Under the pieces are notes generated by a model. That model did not search any database, was not told where the DNA came from, and was given only the letters and a program-made list of their open reading frames with translations. Below are positions 25,801-34,946 of a stretch of 64,000 bases of DNA, piece by piece. Both the position numbers and the translations under genes were made by a program. Origin of the DNA: GWE2-42-39 sp963668595 (GTDB lineage Bacteria > Bacteroidota > Bacteroidia > Bacteroidales > Prolixibacteraceae); NCBI GenBank assembly GCA_963668595.1, contig OY764876.1, positions 4,092,001 to 4,156,000 on the forward strand, written 5' to 3'. Position 1 is the stretch's first letter, and every line of letters starts with the position of its first letter.

Positions 25801-25818
25801 ACCAAAATAAGCATAATC

Positions 25819-27015
25819 ATGAGTTGGAGAAAAATCACATTTGTATTAATTGCATTGTTTGTATTGCTGGGCGGAGCAGCAGCTTTATCGTGGCTGTTTG
25901 TGTCGATGAAACCAGAGCCGCCTCGTCGCCCGGATAATGAATTGAAACGATCGGTAAAAACAATTACGGTTGAATATCGCGATTTGCCATCGACGGTTGT
26001 GGCAACCGGACGGGTAATATCAGGCAACGAAGTGTTGTTGGTTGCCGAGGCTGCCGGGAAAATTGAATCGGGACAGGTGAATCTGAAAAAAGGAGCGTCG
26101 TTCAGTAAAGGACAATTGCTTGCCCGGATTTACAAAGATGAAGCTGAATTAGCATTGAAAGCCCGGGAAAGTGGATTTCTGAATTTGCTTACCAACATTC
26201 TTCCTGATCTGAAGGTTGACTTTCCGACGGAATACCCGCAGTATCTGAAATTTTTCAATGCCATTGATATGAATGGAGATTTGCCTGAATTACCAGCGAT
26301 CGTAAATGAAAAACTAAAAATATTCTTGTCGAGCCGGAGTTTGTTATCCGAATATTATAGTATTCGGCAAGACGAAAAACGCCTTAGTCGCTATTCGTTG
26401 TATGCACCGTTCTCTGGAACGTTTGTGCAGGTGAATGTTGAGCCTGGAGCTTATGTGAATGCCGGATCTCAAATTGCAAAAATGGTAAATACCGGGCATA
26501 TTGAGATTGAAGTTCCGGTGAAGAACGGACAAAGTAAATTTGTAAAAATTGGTGATCGCGTTGCGATTCATTCTTCACTGCAGGATGAGCCAATGACAGG
26601 CAAAGTGGTGCGCAAAGCCAATTTCGTTGATATGAACACTCAGGCACGAAGCATATTTGTGCAAGTGGGCGGAACGAATAGAGGTGAATTGTTGCCAGGC
26701 GAATACATGGAAGTTGAATTCTTCGGACAAGAAATTCCGAATGCTGTAGAGATTGCACGTAGTGCAGTGTTTAATTCCAACGAAGTTTTTGCGGTTATCG
26801 ATGGCAAGTTGAAGAAACAGGAAATTGAAATTGTAAAAATGAATGAAACAAGCCTCTTCTTCCGCGGTCTTGAGCCTGGAACCAAAGTGGTTTCCGAACC
26901 ACTGATTAATGTGCAGGAAAATACCTCTGTAAATGTTTTGGGTGAAGAACCAAAAGAGGAAGGCATGCGCGGAAAAAAGCAAGGGAACAACAATAAAGCA
27001 GGAGGGAAGGAATGA
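25819..27015 (+). CDS. RND efflux periplasmic adaptor (HlyD/MFP family)
   Basis: A 398-residue membrane-fusion protein. One N-terminal membrane anchor (FVLIALFVLLGGAAALSWLF) is followed by a lipoyl/barrel-sandwich half (VATGRVISGNEVLLVAEAAGKI, then LLARIYKDEAELALKARE). The helical-hairpin region is short, and a beta-barrel follows (LYAPFSGTFVQVNVEPGAYVNAGSQIAKM). The C-terminal tail is Lys/Asn-rich and probably disordered. It bridges the inner-membrane pump to the TolC-like channel. Its stop overlaps the pump start by four bases (ATGA). Confidence 0.9.
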   Translation: MSWRKITFVLIALFVLLGGAAALSWLFVSMKPEPPRRPDNELKRSVKTITVEYRDLPSTVVATGRVISGNEVLLVAEAAGKIESGQVNLKKGASFSKGQLLARIYKDEAELALKARESGFLNLLTNILPDLKVDFPTEYPQYLKFFNAIDMNGDLPELPAIVNEKLKIFLSSRSLLSEYYSIRQDEKRLSRYSLYAPFSGTFVQVNVEPGAYVNAGSQIAKMVNTGHIEIEVPVKNGQSKFVKIGDRVAIHSSLQDEPMTGKVVRKANFVDMNTQARSIFVQVGGTNRGELLPGEYMEVEFFGQEIPNAVEIARSAVFNSNEVFAVIDGKLKKQEIEIVKMNETSLFFRGLEPGTKVVSEPLINVQENTSVNVLGEEPKEEGMRGKKQGNNNKAGGKE

Positions 27016-30000
27016 AAAAACTTGTTGATATATTCGTTCGATTCCCGTTTTATGCCAACCTGATTGTCGTTTTTTTATTGCTGATCGGAGGGATAAGTCT
27101 GTATTCGATGAAGAAATCATTCTTCCCCGAAACAGAATCCCGTTTCTTGTCAGTGCGGGTTTCGTATCCGGGTGCATCGCCGGTTGAAATGGAAGAAGGG
27201 GTAACTTCCCGCATTGAGGAAGCTATTCGTGGCATTCCCGGAATTTATGAAATTACTTCAACTTCAACAGAAAATACAACCAGTGTGGTTATTGAAACCG
27301 ATCCGGATCGGGATATTGATGAAGTACTGATTGAAGTGAAAAATGCGGTGGATGGAATTTCATCGTTCCCAACCGCAGCAGAACGACCCATTGTGGCGAA
27401 AAACAGAACCCGTTCACCAGCCATGCGCCTGATTATAACCGGCGAAATGGATTTGCTCACTCTAAAAGGGTATGCACAGCGCGTAGAAGAAGATTTTCTT
27501 TCTTCCGGATTAATGAGCCAGGTGTCGATTTCCGGATTTCCTGCGTTGGAGATTTCGGTGGAAGCGCAGGAACAAAATTTGCTTCGTTACGGAATTACTT
27601 TTACTGAATTGCAAAATGCAATTACTCAGAATAACTCCGATGTGTCGGGTGGTCAGATTCGTTCTGATGAAGAAGAATTGCTGATTCGTTTGCGTTCGCG
27701 TAGCGCCGACCCGAATAAAATAGGTGACATTATTTTACGAGCCAATAGCGACGGAAGTGTAATCCGTATTCGGGACATTGCGCTGGTAAAAAAGAAATTT
27801 GCCGACACCTCGGACAAAGCTCTCGAACGGGGACGTCCGTTGATTAATATTCGGGTTGAAAAGTTGATTTCCGAAGACCTTGCTGCGATTGATAGTTACA
27901 TTAAAGAATATGTAACCGAATTTAACCGGAAAAATCCCAGTGTTGAATTGATTATTTCCCGCTCTTTTCTGGATGTGTTGAGAAGTCGCCTTGATTTGTT
28001 GCTGACCAACGGAATGCAGGGATTGTTTTTGGTTTTATTTATTCTGGGAATAATGCTGAGTACCCGACTTTCGTTTTGGGTAGCCTGGGGAATTCCATCG
28101 TCGTTTTTGGGCATGTTCATCATCGCCCAATTGGCAGGTATTACTATTAACATGATGTCGTTGTTCGGGATGATTTTGGTTATTGGTATTTTGGTTGACG
28201 ATGGAATTGTGATTGGCGAAAATATATTTCAGCATTTCGAGGCAGGCAAAACTCCGATGCGTGCGGCCATTGACGGAACGGTGGAAGTAATTCCTGCTGT
28301 GCTTACATCTGTAATCACCACCATCTTCGCATTTTCTCCGCTTTTCTTAATTAGCGGACAAATGGAGATGATGTTTGAAATGGCATTTATCGTTTGCGTC
28401 AGTCTTGGCGTTTCGTTGCTGGAATCATTTTTTGTTCTTCCGGCTCATCTTGGAAACGAAAAAGTATTGAGTTCTAAATTGCTGCATGCAAAAGACAAAG
28501 GGTTTCGAAAATATTCTGAACGCATCTTCTCCTGGTTGCGCGATTATGCCTACGATCGGGTGCTGAAACTGGTGATTGAATGGCGTTACGTGGTGATTGC
28601 TATACCTGCGGCAATGATGCTGATTACAATGGGCTTGATAGGAGGACAGATCATCAAAACGACTTTTTTCCCGCGGATGGAATTCGATTCATTCAATATA
28701 AATATTGCATTTACTCCCGGATCGGGCGAAAAGCAAACGATGGAATATTTGCAGCGTTTCGATTCGATTGTGTGGGTGGTAAACGAGGAACTGAAGCGCG
28801 ATTATAACGACACTGTTGATATTATTGAGAACAGCATTATCGAACTGGGAAATGGTTTCGATCGTGCTGAATCAGGGGCTCATGCAGGGAATGTGGATGT
28901 TTCGCCCCGAAATTCGGAAGAAACCGGAATTAGTTCGTACGAAATTATTCGTCGGATACGCGAGAAAACAGGAAATGTGGCGGAGGCTGAAAAGTTCTCG
29001 ATTGGGGCACGTAACCGATTTGGCGAGCCGGTTTCAATCGGTTTATTAGGAAGCAATATTCCTGAATTGGATGCTGCGCGCGATTTCATGCTTGACAAAC
29101 TTCGCCAAATGCCTCAGTTGAAAGACGTGGTTGATAATAATTCGCTGGGAAAACAGGAGGTCCGTTTGAAATTGAAACCTCAGGCATACATGTTGGGCAT
29201 GAACGAATCGAGCATTGCAACACAGGTACGTCAGGGATTTTACGGCGGGCAGGCCCAGCGTTTGCAGGAAGGACGTGATGAGCTTCGCGTTTGGGTGAGA
29301 TACCCCAAAGATGGCCGCGAAAATATTGGACAGCTTGAGCAAATGAAAATTAAAACGGCTTCGGGAGAATATCCGCTAACTGAATTGGTGGATTATGAGT
29401 TGAAACGTGGTCCGGTGAATATTCGTCGTTTTAACGGGAAGCGAGAAATTCGGGTGAATGCTGATTTGACTGATCCGGATGCGTCGGTAACCGAAATTCT
29501 GGATCAGGTGAAAGCGGAGATAATTCCTGAATTAAATATGATGTATCCGGGTGTTCGGGTTGAATACCAGGGACAGCAAAAGGAAAGTCAGCGTAATATG
29601 CGCGATTTTGGAATATTGTTCCCGCTGGCATTTCTGGCAATTGTTTTTGTGCTGATGATTCAGTTTAAATCATTCGAGCAGCCATTGATAATAATAATAA
29701 TGATTCCGATTTCCATACTGGGAGCAATTTGGGGACATGGTATTCATGGAAAACCGCTCTCCATGCTGAGTTTGTGGGGAATTGTTGCGCTTTCCGGGGT
29801 AGTTATCAATGATGCGGTGGTTTTCTTGTCAAAATTCAATTCGCTGATTGTTGAAGGCTACAAGGTGAAAGATGCCGTGTTGAAAGCCGGTAAATCGCGT
29901 TTGCGCCCCATTATTCTTACTACTTTGACTACTTCTCTGGGGCTTTTCCCGTTAGTGTTGGAACGTAGTTTTCAAGCGCAGTTCCTGATCCCGATGGCTA

Positions 30001-30179
30001 TTTCACTGGTTTATGGGGTGGCTTTCGGTACCCTGTTTATCCTGCTGTTTTTCCCGGCACTCATTATCGTATTGAATGATATTCGTCGCGTGGTTCGTCG
30101 GATGTGGCATGGTCGCGAATTTTCGCGAGAAGAAGTGGAAATTGCTTATCAGCACAGTTTGAGAGAGCATGAAGAATGA
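27012..30179 (+). CDS. RND-family multidrug efflux permease (AcrB-type)
   Basis: A 1055-residue proton-driven pump. It has the usual 12-segment plan with two large periplasmic loops. TM4 carries the proton-relay aspartates in GILVDDGIVIGENIFQ, and the second half has NDAVVFLSKFNSL in the equivalent place. Full length and intact motifs indicate function. It lies between the adaptor and a TolC-like gene, so the operon encodes a complete tripartite pump. The substrate is not predictable. Confidence 0.93.
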   Translation: MKKLVDIFVRFPFYANLIVVFLLLIGGISLYSMKKSFFPETESRFLSVRVSYPGASPVEMEEGVTSRIEEAIRGIPGIYEITSTSTENTTSVVIETDPDRDIDEVLIEVKNAVDGISSFPTAAERPIVAKNRTRSPAMRLIITGEMDLLTLKGYAQRVEEDFLSSGLMSQVSISGFPALEISVEAQEQNLLRYGITFTELQNAITQNNSDVSGGQIRSDEEELLIRLRSRSADPNKIGDIILRANSDGSVIRIRDIALVKKKFADTSDKALERGRPLINIRVEKLISEDLAAIDSYIKEYVTEFNRKNPSVELIISRSFLDVLRSRLDLLLTNGMQGLFLVLFILGIMLSTRLSFWVAWGIPSSFLGMFIIAQLAGITINMMSLFGMILVIGILVDDGIVIGENIFQHFEAGKTPMRAAIDGTVEVIPAVLTSVITTIFAFSPLFLISGQMEMMFEMAFIVCVSLGVSLLESFFVLPAHLGNEKVLSSKLLHAKDKGFRKYSERIFSWLRDYAYDRVLKLVIEWRYVVIAIPAAMMLITMGLIGGQIIKTTFFPRMEFDSFNINIAFTPGSGEKQTMEYLQRFDSIVWVVNEELKRDYNDTVDIIENSIIELGNGFDRAESGAHAGNVDVSPRNSEETGISSYEIIRRIREKTGNVAEAEKFSIGARNRFGEPVSIGLLGSNIPELDAARDFMLDKLRQMPQLKDVVDNNSLGKQEVRLKLKPQAYMLGMNESSIATQVRQGFYGGQAQRLQEGRDELRVWVRYPKDGRENIGQLEQMKIKTASGEYPLTELVDYELKRGPVNIRRFNGKREIRVNADLTDPDASVTEILDQVKAEIIPELNMMYPGVRVEYQGQQKESQRNMRDFGILFPLAFLAIVFVLMIQFKSFEQPLIIIIMIPISILGAIWGHGIHGKPLSMLSLWGIVALSGVVINDAVVFLSKFNSLIVEGYKVKDAVLKAGKSRLRPIILTTLTTSLGLFPLVLERSFQAQFLIPMAISLVYGVAFGTLFILLFFPALIIVLNDIRRVVRRMWHGREFSREEVEIAYQHSLREHEE

Positions 30180-30214
30180 GTCGAAGAATTGATAATACAA
30201 TTAAACGAATAACA

Positions 30215-31516
30215 ATGATAAAATTCCGATATATTTTACTGGTTCTGCTTGTGCTGACGAGCTTTGCCGGTAAAGCACAGGACCCACTGAGTTTGATGGA
30301 TGCAATTCGCATTGCACTGGAAAATAACTACGATTTGCAGATAACGAAAAACGATCAGCAAATTGCAACGATCCGAAATAATTGGGGAACGGCAGGGCGC
30401 TATCCGTATATCAATTTTACGGCTGATTCGCGCAATGCAACCAATAAAAATAATTCTGAGGATTATGTGCAAAACCAGTTTTCCGCAGGGGCCGCAGTTA
30501 GCTGGACTATCTTCGATGGTTTTGCAGTACGTATAAACAAAGAGAAATACGAGCAGTTGGAAGAATTGTCGAAACAGAACACGGCTATCCTGATTGAGAG
30601 TACAATTCAGTCGGTTATTTTGGCTTATTATTCTGTATTGCTGGAGGAGAAAAAACTGAATTTGTATAAAGAAGTAATGCAGCTTTCAGAAGATCGCTTT
30701 CGTCGTGCCGAACACAAGAAAGATTTTGGAAGTGCTGCTTCCTATGAGGTGTTGCAGGCTCAGAATGCCTATTTGTCGGATAAGGCAAGCATGTTGGCGC
30801 AGGAAGTGGCTTGTAAAAATGCCTTGCGCGACCTGAATTTTTTAATGGCATTAAAAGAACCCCGAAATTATAGTTTGACCAGCGATTTTACGGCCATTCC
30901 GCAGGAATATTCACTCACCGATTTGTCGATGCAAATGGAGTCGAATAATAAAGGGCTGAAAAATCAGTACATCAATCAAACGTTGTTGAAGAATGCAGTC
31001 GCTTTGGCAAAAAGCGAATTTTCACCCAGTTTTACTTTTGCGGGCGGAAGCACCTTGGCAAGCAATCGTTCCGATTATGAAACTCGGGGCGAGAGTTGGA
31101 CCAATTCTGCTAATTTCTACGGAAACTTCACGCTTAGTTTCAATCTTTTTAGCGGTGGAAACCGGAAGCGGGCATTGCAGATAGCACGTATCGAACAAGA
31201 ATCGGGGCAAGTTGGACTGGAACAAATGAAACATGAACTGAATAATCAGTTGGCAAATGTTTTTGAGTTTTACCTCGTTCGCAAAGAGTTGCTGAAAGTA
31301 GCTTCGGAAAATCTGGCTGCTGCGGAGTTAAATTTACAGATTTCAAAAGAAAAATTCGAAAGCGGAGCGATCAACTCGTTCAACTATCGTGATGTGCAGA
31401 ATTTGTATCTGCAAGCAGCTCAACGCAAATTGGAATCGATTTACAGTTTTATTGATACGCAAACATCGCTCTTGCGTTTAACCGGAACGATTATACAACA
31501 ATATCCGGCGCAATAA
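30215..31516 (+). CDS. TolC-family outer-membrane efflux channel
   Basis: A 433-residue protein with a signal peptide (MIKFRYILLVLLVLTSFAGKAQ) when started at the ATG at 30215. An alternative ATG at 30176 overlaps the pump stop as ATGA, like the adaptor-pump junction, and would lengthen the N-region by 13 residues; both are possible. Two outer-efflux repeats of long alpha-helices are visible (LSLMDAIRIALENNYDLQI; then ALQIARIEQESGQVGLEQMKHEL). It completes the pump encoded upstream. Confidence 0.9.
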   Translation: MIKFRYILLVLLVLTSFAGKAQDPLSLMDAIRIALENNYDLQITKNDQQIATIRNNWGTAGRYPYINFTADSRNATNKNNSEDYVQNQFSAGAAVSWTIFDGFAVRINKEKYEQLEELSKQNTAILIESTIQSVILAYYSVLLEEKKLNLYKEVMQLSEDRFRRAEHKKDFGSAASYEVLQAQNAYLSDKASMLAQEVACKNALRDLNFLMALKEPRNYSLTSDFTAIPQEYSLTDLSMQMESNNKGLKNQYINQTLLKNAVALAKSEFSPSFTFAGGSTLASNRSDYETRGESWTNSANFYGNFTLSFNLFSGGNRKRALQIARIEQESGQVGLEQMKHELNNQLANVFEFYLVRKELLKVASENLAAAELNLQISKEKFESGAINSFNYRDVQNLYLQAAQRKLESIYSFIDTQTSLLRLTGTIIQQYPAQ

Positions 31517-31534
31517 ATACAAACATTTACCTGT

Positions 31535-31582
31535 GAAATTGCCGGAATAATTTTCATTTCAGAAAACGATTCCGGCAATTTC
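31535..31582. terminator. Convergent hairpin between the TolC-like gene and cca
   Basis: GAAATTGCCGGAAT and ATTCCGGCAATTTC form a fourteen-base perfect stem with a twenty-base loop. It lies between two converging stops and probably ends both transcripts. Confidence 0.75.
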
Positions 31583-31599
31583 TATTTCTGCGGATAATT

Positions 31600-33009
31600 T
31601 TATTTCGCCAATTTCAGACCGAGTTCTTCGGCCTTTTTTTGCATGAATTCAAACGCTTCCTGGTAGTCGTTGTGGATAATTCCATCCAGAATTGCATCTT
31701 TAATTGCATCTTTAATTAGTCCAACTTCTCGGCAGGGACTCAATCCGTAAAGCTCCATAATTACTTCTCCGGTAATTGGTGGCTGGAAATTTCGGATATG
31801 ATCACGTTCTTCCAAATCTTTTAGTTTCTCGCGTACCAGCTTGAAATTATTCATGTAGCGGACTACTTTTTCCTGGTTTTTCGATGTGATGTCGGCCTCA
31901 CACAAAGTCATCAGTTCGTCAATGTCGTCGCCAGCCTCAAATAACAAACGGCGAACAGCCGAATCTGTCACTTCTTCTTCTGAAAGTACAATTGGGCGCA
32001 TGTGCAGCAAAACCATTTTCTCAACGAATTTCATTTTTTCATTCAGAGGTAGTTTCATGCGTTTAAAAATACCGGGAACCATTTTCGCTCCCAGAAAATT
32101 GTGCCCGTGGAAAGTCCATCCCAGTTTGGGTGTAAAACGTTTTGTTGCTGGTTTGGCAATATCGTGCAGCAATGCCGACCATCGCAGCCAAAGGTTTGAC
32201 GAGTTGGGAGCAAGGCGGTCAAGAACTTCCAGTGTGTGATAGAAATTGTCTTTATGCCCAATGCCGTTTTGTTCTTCTTGCCCTTTCATGCGGTGAAGTT
32301 CCGGAAAAACCAATTCCAGAAGTCCAGATTTGTCGAGCAGTTTGAATCCGACAGACGGTTTTTTTGAAAGGATGATTTTATTTAGTTCCGTAATAATACG
32401 CTCTTTCGAAATAATGCGAATGCGTTCTCGGTTGCGGGCAATGGCTTCGAAAGTCGGATCATCAATAATAAACTGAAGTTGTGTGGCAAACCGAATGGCT
32501 CGCAACATCCGCAACGGATCATCTGAAAAAGTGATGTCGGGATCAAGCGGAGTGCGGATGATCTTTCGCTGCAGGTCAGCAATTCCACCAAAGGGATCAA
32601 CCAACTCGCCGAACCGTTCTTTGTTCAGGCAAATTGCCAGCGCATTAATAGTGAAATCGCGTCGGTTTTGGTCGTCCTCCAGTGTGCCATCTTCTACAAT
32701 TGGTTTGCGAGAGTCGCGGTGATACGATTCCCTCCGGGCTCCCACAAATTCGATTTCAAGCTTGCCGTGTTTGAGCATTGCTGTGCCAAAATTTTTGAAA
32801 ACGCTCACTGTTGGTTTGGGCGAAATTTTCTGTGCCACTTTCTTTGCAAGTTCAATTCCACTTCCAACGGTAACAATGTCGATGTCGGGCGATGGTCGTT
32901 GCAAAAGCAAATCTCTGACAAAACCGCCGATAACGTATGTTTCCAGTTGATTTTGGTCTGCAACTTCTGAAACGATTGAAAATATAGGGTCTTTAAGATA
33001 TTCCTTCAT
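31600..33009 (-). CDS. cca: CCA tRNA nucleotidyltransferase with HD domain
   Basis: It adds or repairs the CCA end of tRNAs. The 469-residue protein opens with the class-II nucleotidyltransferase core YVIGGFVRDLLLQRPSPDIDIVTVG, with metal-binding Asp-x-Asp in DID. Next come RRDFTINALAICLN and DDPLRMLRAIRFATQL, which discriminate tRNA nucleotidyltransferases. An HD phosphohydrolase domain (LLHDIAKP) begins about residue 255. Poly(A) polymerase of the same fold is an alternative, but the HD domain and length favour CCA-adding enzyme. Confidence 0.9.
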   Translation of the reverse strand: MKEYLKDPIFSIVSEVADQNQLETYVIGGFVRDLLLQRPSPDIDIVTVGSGIELAKKVAQKISPKPTVSVFKNFGTAMLKHGKLEIEFVGARRESYHRDSRKPIVEDGTLEDDQNRRDFTINALAICLNKERFGELVDPFGGIADLQRKIIRTPLDPDITFSDDPLRMLRAIRFATQLQFIIDDPTFEAIARNRERIRIISKERIITELNKIILSKKPSVGFKLLDKSGLLELVFPELHRMKGQEEQNGIGHKDNFYHTLEVLDRLAPNSSNLWLRWSALLHDIAKPATKRFTPKLGWTFHGHNFLGAKMVPGIFKRMKLPLNEKMKFVEKMVLLHMRPIVLSEEEVTDSAVRRLLFEAGDDIDELMTLCEADITSKNQEKVVRYMNNFKLVREKLKDLEERDHIRNFQPPITGEVIMELYGLSPCREVGLIKDAIKDAILDGIIHNDYQEAFEFMQKKAEELGLKLAK

Positions 33010-33167
33010 GTTAAAAAATAGAAACAGGCTGCATATATGCAGATAAATAACTATGACAATTTGTTAAAGTTCGTGACAAAATTACAATTTATTGTGTTGC
33101 TTTTTCGCTTTTTAGTATTTCATTTTTTTTCGGCACAGTAGTTGGTATTTAAATATTCAGAAATATG

Positions 33168-33175
33168 TATATTTG
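33168..33175 (+). promoter_or_regulatory. -7 box for the thioredoxin gene
   Basis: TATATTTG matches TAnnTTTG and lies 24 bases before the ATG at 33200. A TTG lies about 23 bases further upstream, slightly beyond ideal spacing for a -33 element. Confidence 0.55.
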
Positions 33176-33199
33176 TATAAATAATTAAAAGCTTAGGTC

Positions 33200-33565
33200 A
33201 TGTTAGAACATTTAACCAAGGAAACATTCAAGGAAAAGGTTTTCAACTTCGAAATAAATAAAGATTGGAAATACGAAGGAACAGCTCCCTGTTTGATCGA
33301 TTTTTATGCCGATTGGTGTGGCCCATGTAAGATGGTTGCTCCTATTTTGGAAGAATTGCAGAAAGAGTATGGCGATGCCATCCGAATTTATAAAGTGAAT
33401 ACCGAAGAGCAACGCGAATTGTCTGCTATGTTCGGAATTCAGAGTATTCCATCACTGTTGTTTGTACCAAAGGATGGTCAGCCTCAAATGGCGATGGGGG
33501 CTTTACCTAAAAGTACTTTTATTCAGGCTATTTCAGAAGTATTGAAAGTAGAAAAACCAAATTAA
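33200..33565 (+). CDS. trxA: Thioredoxin
   Basis: A 121-residue cytoplasmic disulfide reductase with the classic active site WCGPCK following IDFYADWCGPCKMVAPIL. The conserved cis-proline is in SIPSLLFVP. It has no signal peptide. An extra N-terminal stretch of about 20 residues precedes the fold, common in Bacteroidota members. It is monocistronic: the downstream murF gene converges with it. Confidence 0.93.
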   Translation: MLEHLTKETFKEKVFNFEINKDWKYEGTAPCLIDFYADWCGPCKMVAPILEELQKEYGDAIRIYKVNTEEQRELSAMFGIQSIPSLLFVPKDGQPQMAMGALPKSTFIQAISEVLKVEKPN

Positions 33566-33588
33566 GATAATATCATAGTTATAGATTG

Positions 33589-34878
33589 CTACAGGCTTCC
33601 TGCGATTTTTTCAAGTGAAATACCGCGGGAGCCTTTCATAAGGATTAGTTTGTTTTTTAGCGGTTGTTTAGTTAGGTAGTCAGAAAGGAGTTCGACGTGC
33701 TTGAACTCCTTTATTTTTTTATCTCGCTGAGTTTCGGCAAAATTGTTACCTACCAGAATAATTTCATCGAAGGGATATTGACTGACGAAATCGACGATGC
33801 GCTGGTGTTCGGTAATTGATGCTTCGCCTAGTTCGAGCATATCGCCAAGAATGAGCACTTTGTTTGATTTTTCGATGGATACAAAGTTTTTAAGCGCTGC
33901 CATCATGCTGGTTGGATTGGCATTGTAGGCATCCATAATGATTGTATTGCTGCTGCTTTCAATTAATTGCGAGCGATTATTCGACGGAGTGTATGCGGCA
34001 ATTGCTTCTTGTATTGCCAGCGGATCGACATTGAAAAACTGACCAATGCATGCTGCTGCCAGAATATTTTCGGTGTTGTATGCTCCAATTAGTTTCGATT
34101 TCAGGTATAGCCACCCTTTCTGGAAGCGGGCTTTTACAGTTAGGAAATAGTCGGTACTGGCAGCTTCTCCGCATAAATCACAATCGTCCGAACTTCCGTA
34201 GCGAGAGGCTGAAAGTCCTTCCAGTTTGTTGCATAAAATATCGTTGTCAGCATTTACAAAGCAGCGTCCATTTTTTTCTTTCAGAAAACGATACATTTCT
34301 GTTTTTGTCTGAATCACTCCTTCGAAAGAACCAAATCCTTCGAGATGGGCTTTGCCAACATTGGTAATCAATCCAAAGTCGGGCGAAGCAATGCGACACA
34401 AAGTATCGATCTCGCCAGGGTGATTGGCTCCCATTTCGATTACTGCCATTTCGTGGGTTTGGTCGAGCTGGAGCAAAGTGAGAGGTACCCCAATGTGGTT
34501 GTTTAGGTTTCCCTGGGTGAAAATTAGCCGGTATTTTTTTGATAACACGGCAGCTGTCAGTTCCTTGGTGGTGGTTTTTCCGTTTGTGCCGGTAATTGCA
34601 AGTACAGGCAAAGCTAATTTTTTACGATGAAAGGCTGCTAAATCCTGTAAGCTTTTTAGTACATCGTCAACCCTGATTATTCTTGAATCGCTTGATTCAA
34701 CTGGCTCGTCAACAATTGCAAAGGCGGCTCCTTTTTCGAGTGCTTCGGCTGCAAATAAATTGCCGTTGAATGATGCTCCTTTCAATGCAAAGAAAATGCT
34801 ATCAGGAATAATTTTACGCGTGTCGGTAGATATTTGCGGGTGCTGGATAAAAAGCGAATAGATTTCTTCTGTCTTCAT
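33589..34878 (-). CDS. murF: UDP-N-acetylmuramoyl-tripeptide--D-alanyl-D-alanine ligase
   Basis: It adds D-Ala-D-Ala to the peptidoglycan precursor. With the ATG at 34878 it has 429 residues; an earlier TTG-type start would add eleven. It shows the N-terminal uridine-binding region (STDTRKIIPDSIFFALKG), the ATP loop AITGTNGKTTTKEL, VIEMGANHPGEID and DAYNANPTSM, all MurF signatures. It follows gldJ by 68 bases on the same strand, an order also found in Flavobacterium, and may be co-transcribed with it. Confidence 0.95.
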   Translation of the reverse strand: MKTEEIYSLFIQHPQISTDTRKIIPDSIFFALKGASFNGNLFAAEALEKGAAFAIVDEPVESSDSRIIRVDDVLKSLQDLAAFHRKKLALPVLAITGTNGKTTTKELTAAVLSKKYRLIFTQGNLNNHIGVPLTLLQLDQTHEMAVIEMGANHPGEIDTLCRIASPDFGLITNVGKAHLEGFGSFEGVIQTKTEMYRFLKEKNGRCFVNADNDILCNKLEGLSASRYGSSDDCDLCGEAASTDYFLTVKARFQKGWLYLKSKLIGAYNTENILAAACIGQFFNVDPLAIQEAIAAYTPSNNRSQLIESSSNTIIMDAYNANPTSMMAALKNFVSIEKSNKVLILGDMLELGEASITEHQRIVDFVSQYPFDEIILVGNNFAETQRDKKIKEFKHVELLSDYLTKQPLKNKLILMKGSRGISLEKIAGSL

Positions 34879-34946
34879 ACCTTCAGGAAAAAGAAAACCC
34901 CATTTTTGCAAATGAGGTTATGTGATTATTTTTTTGTCAATGTTAA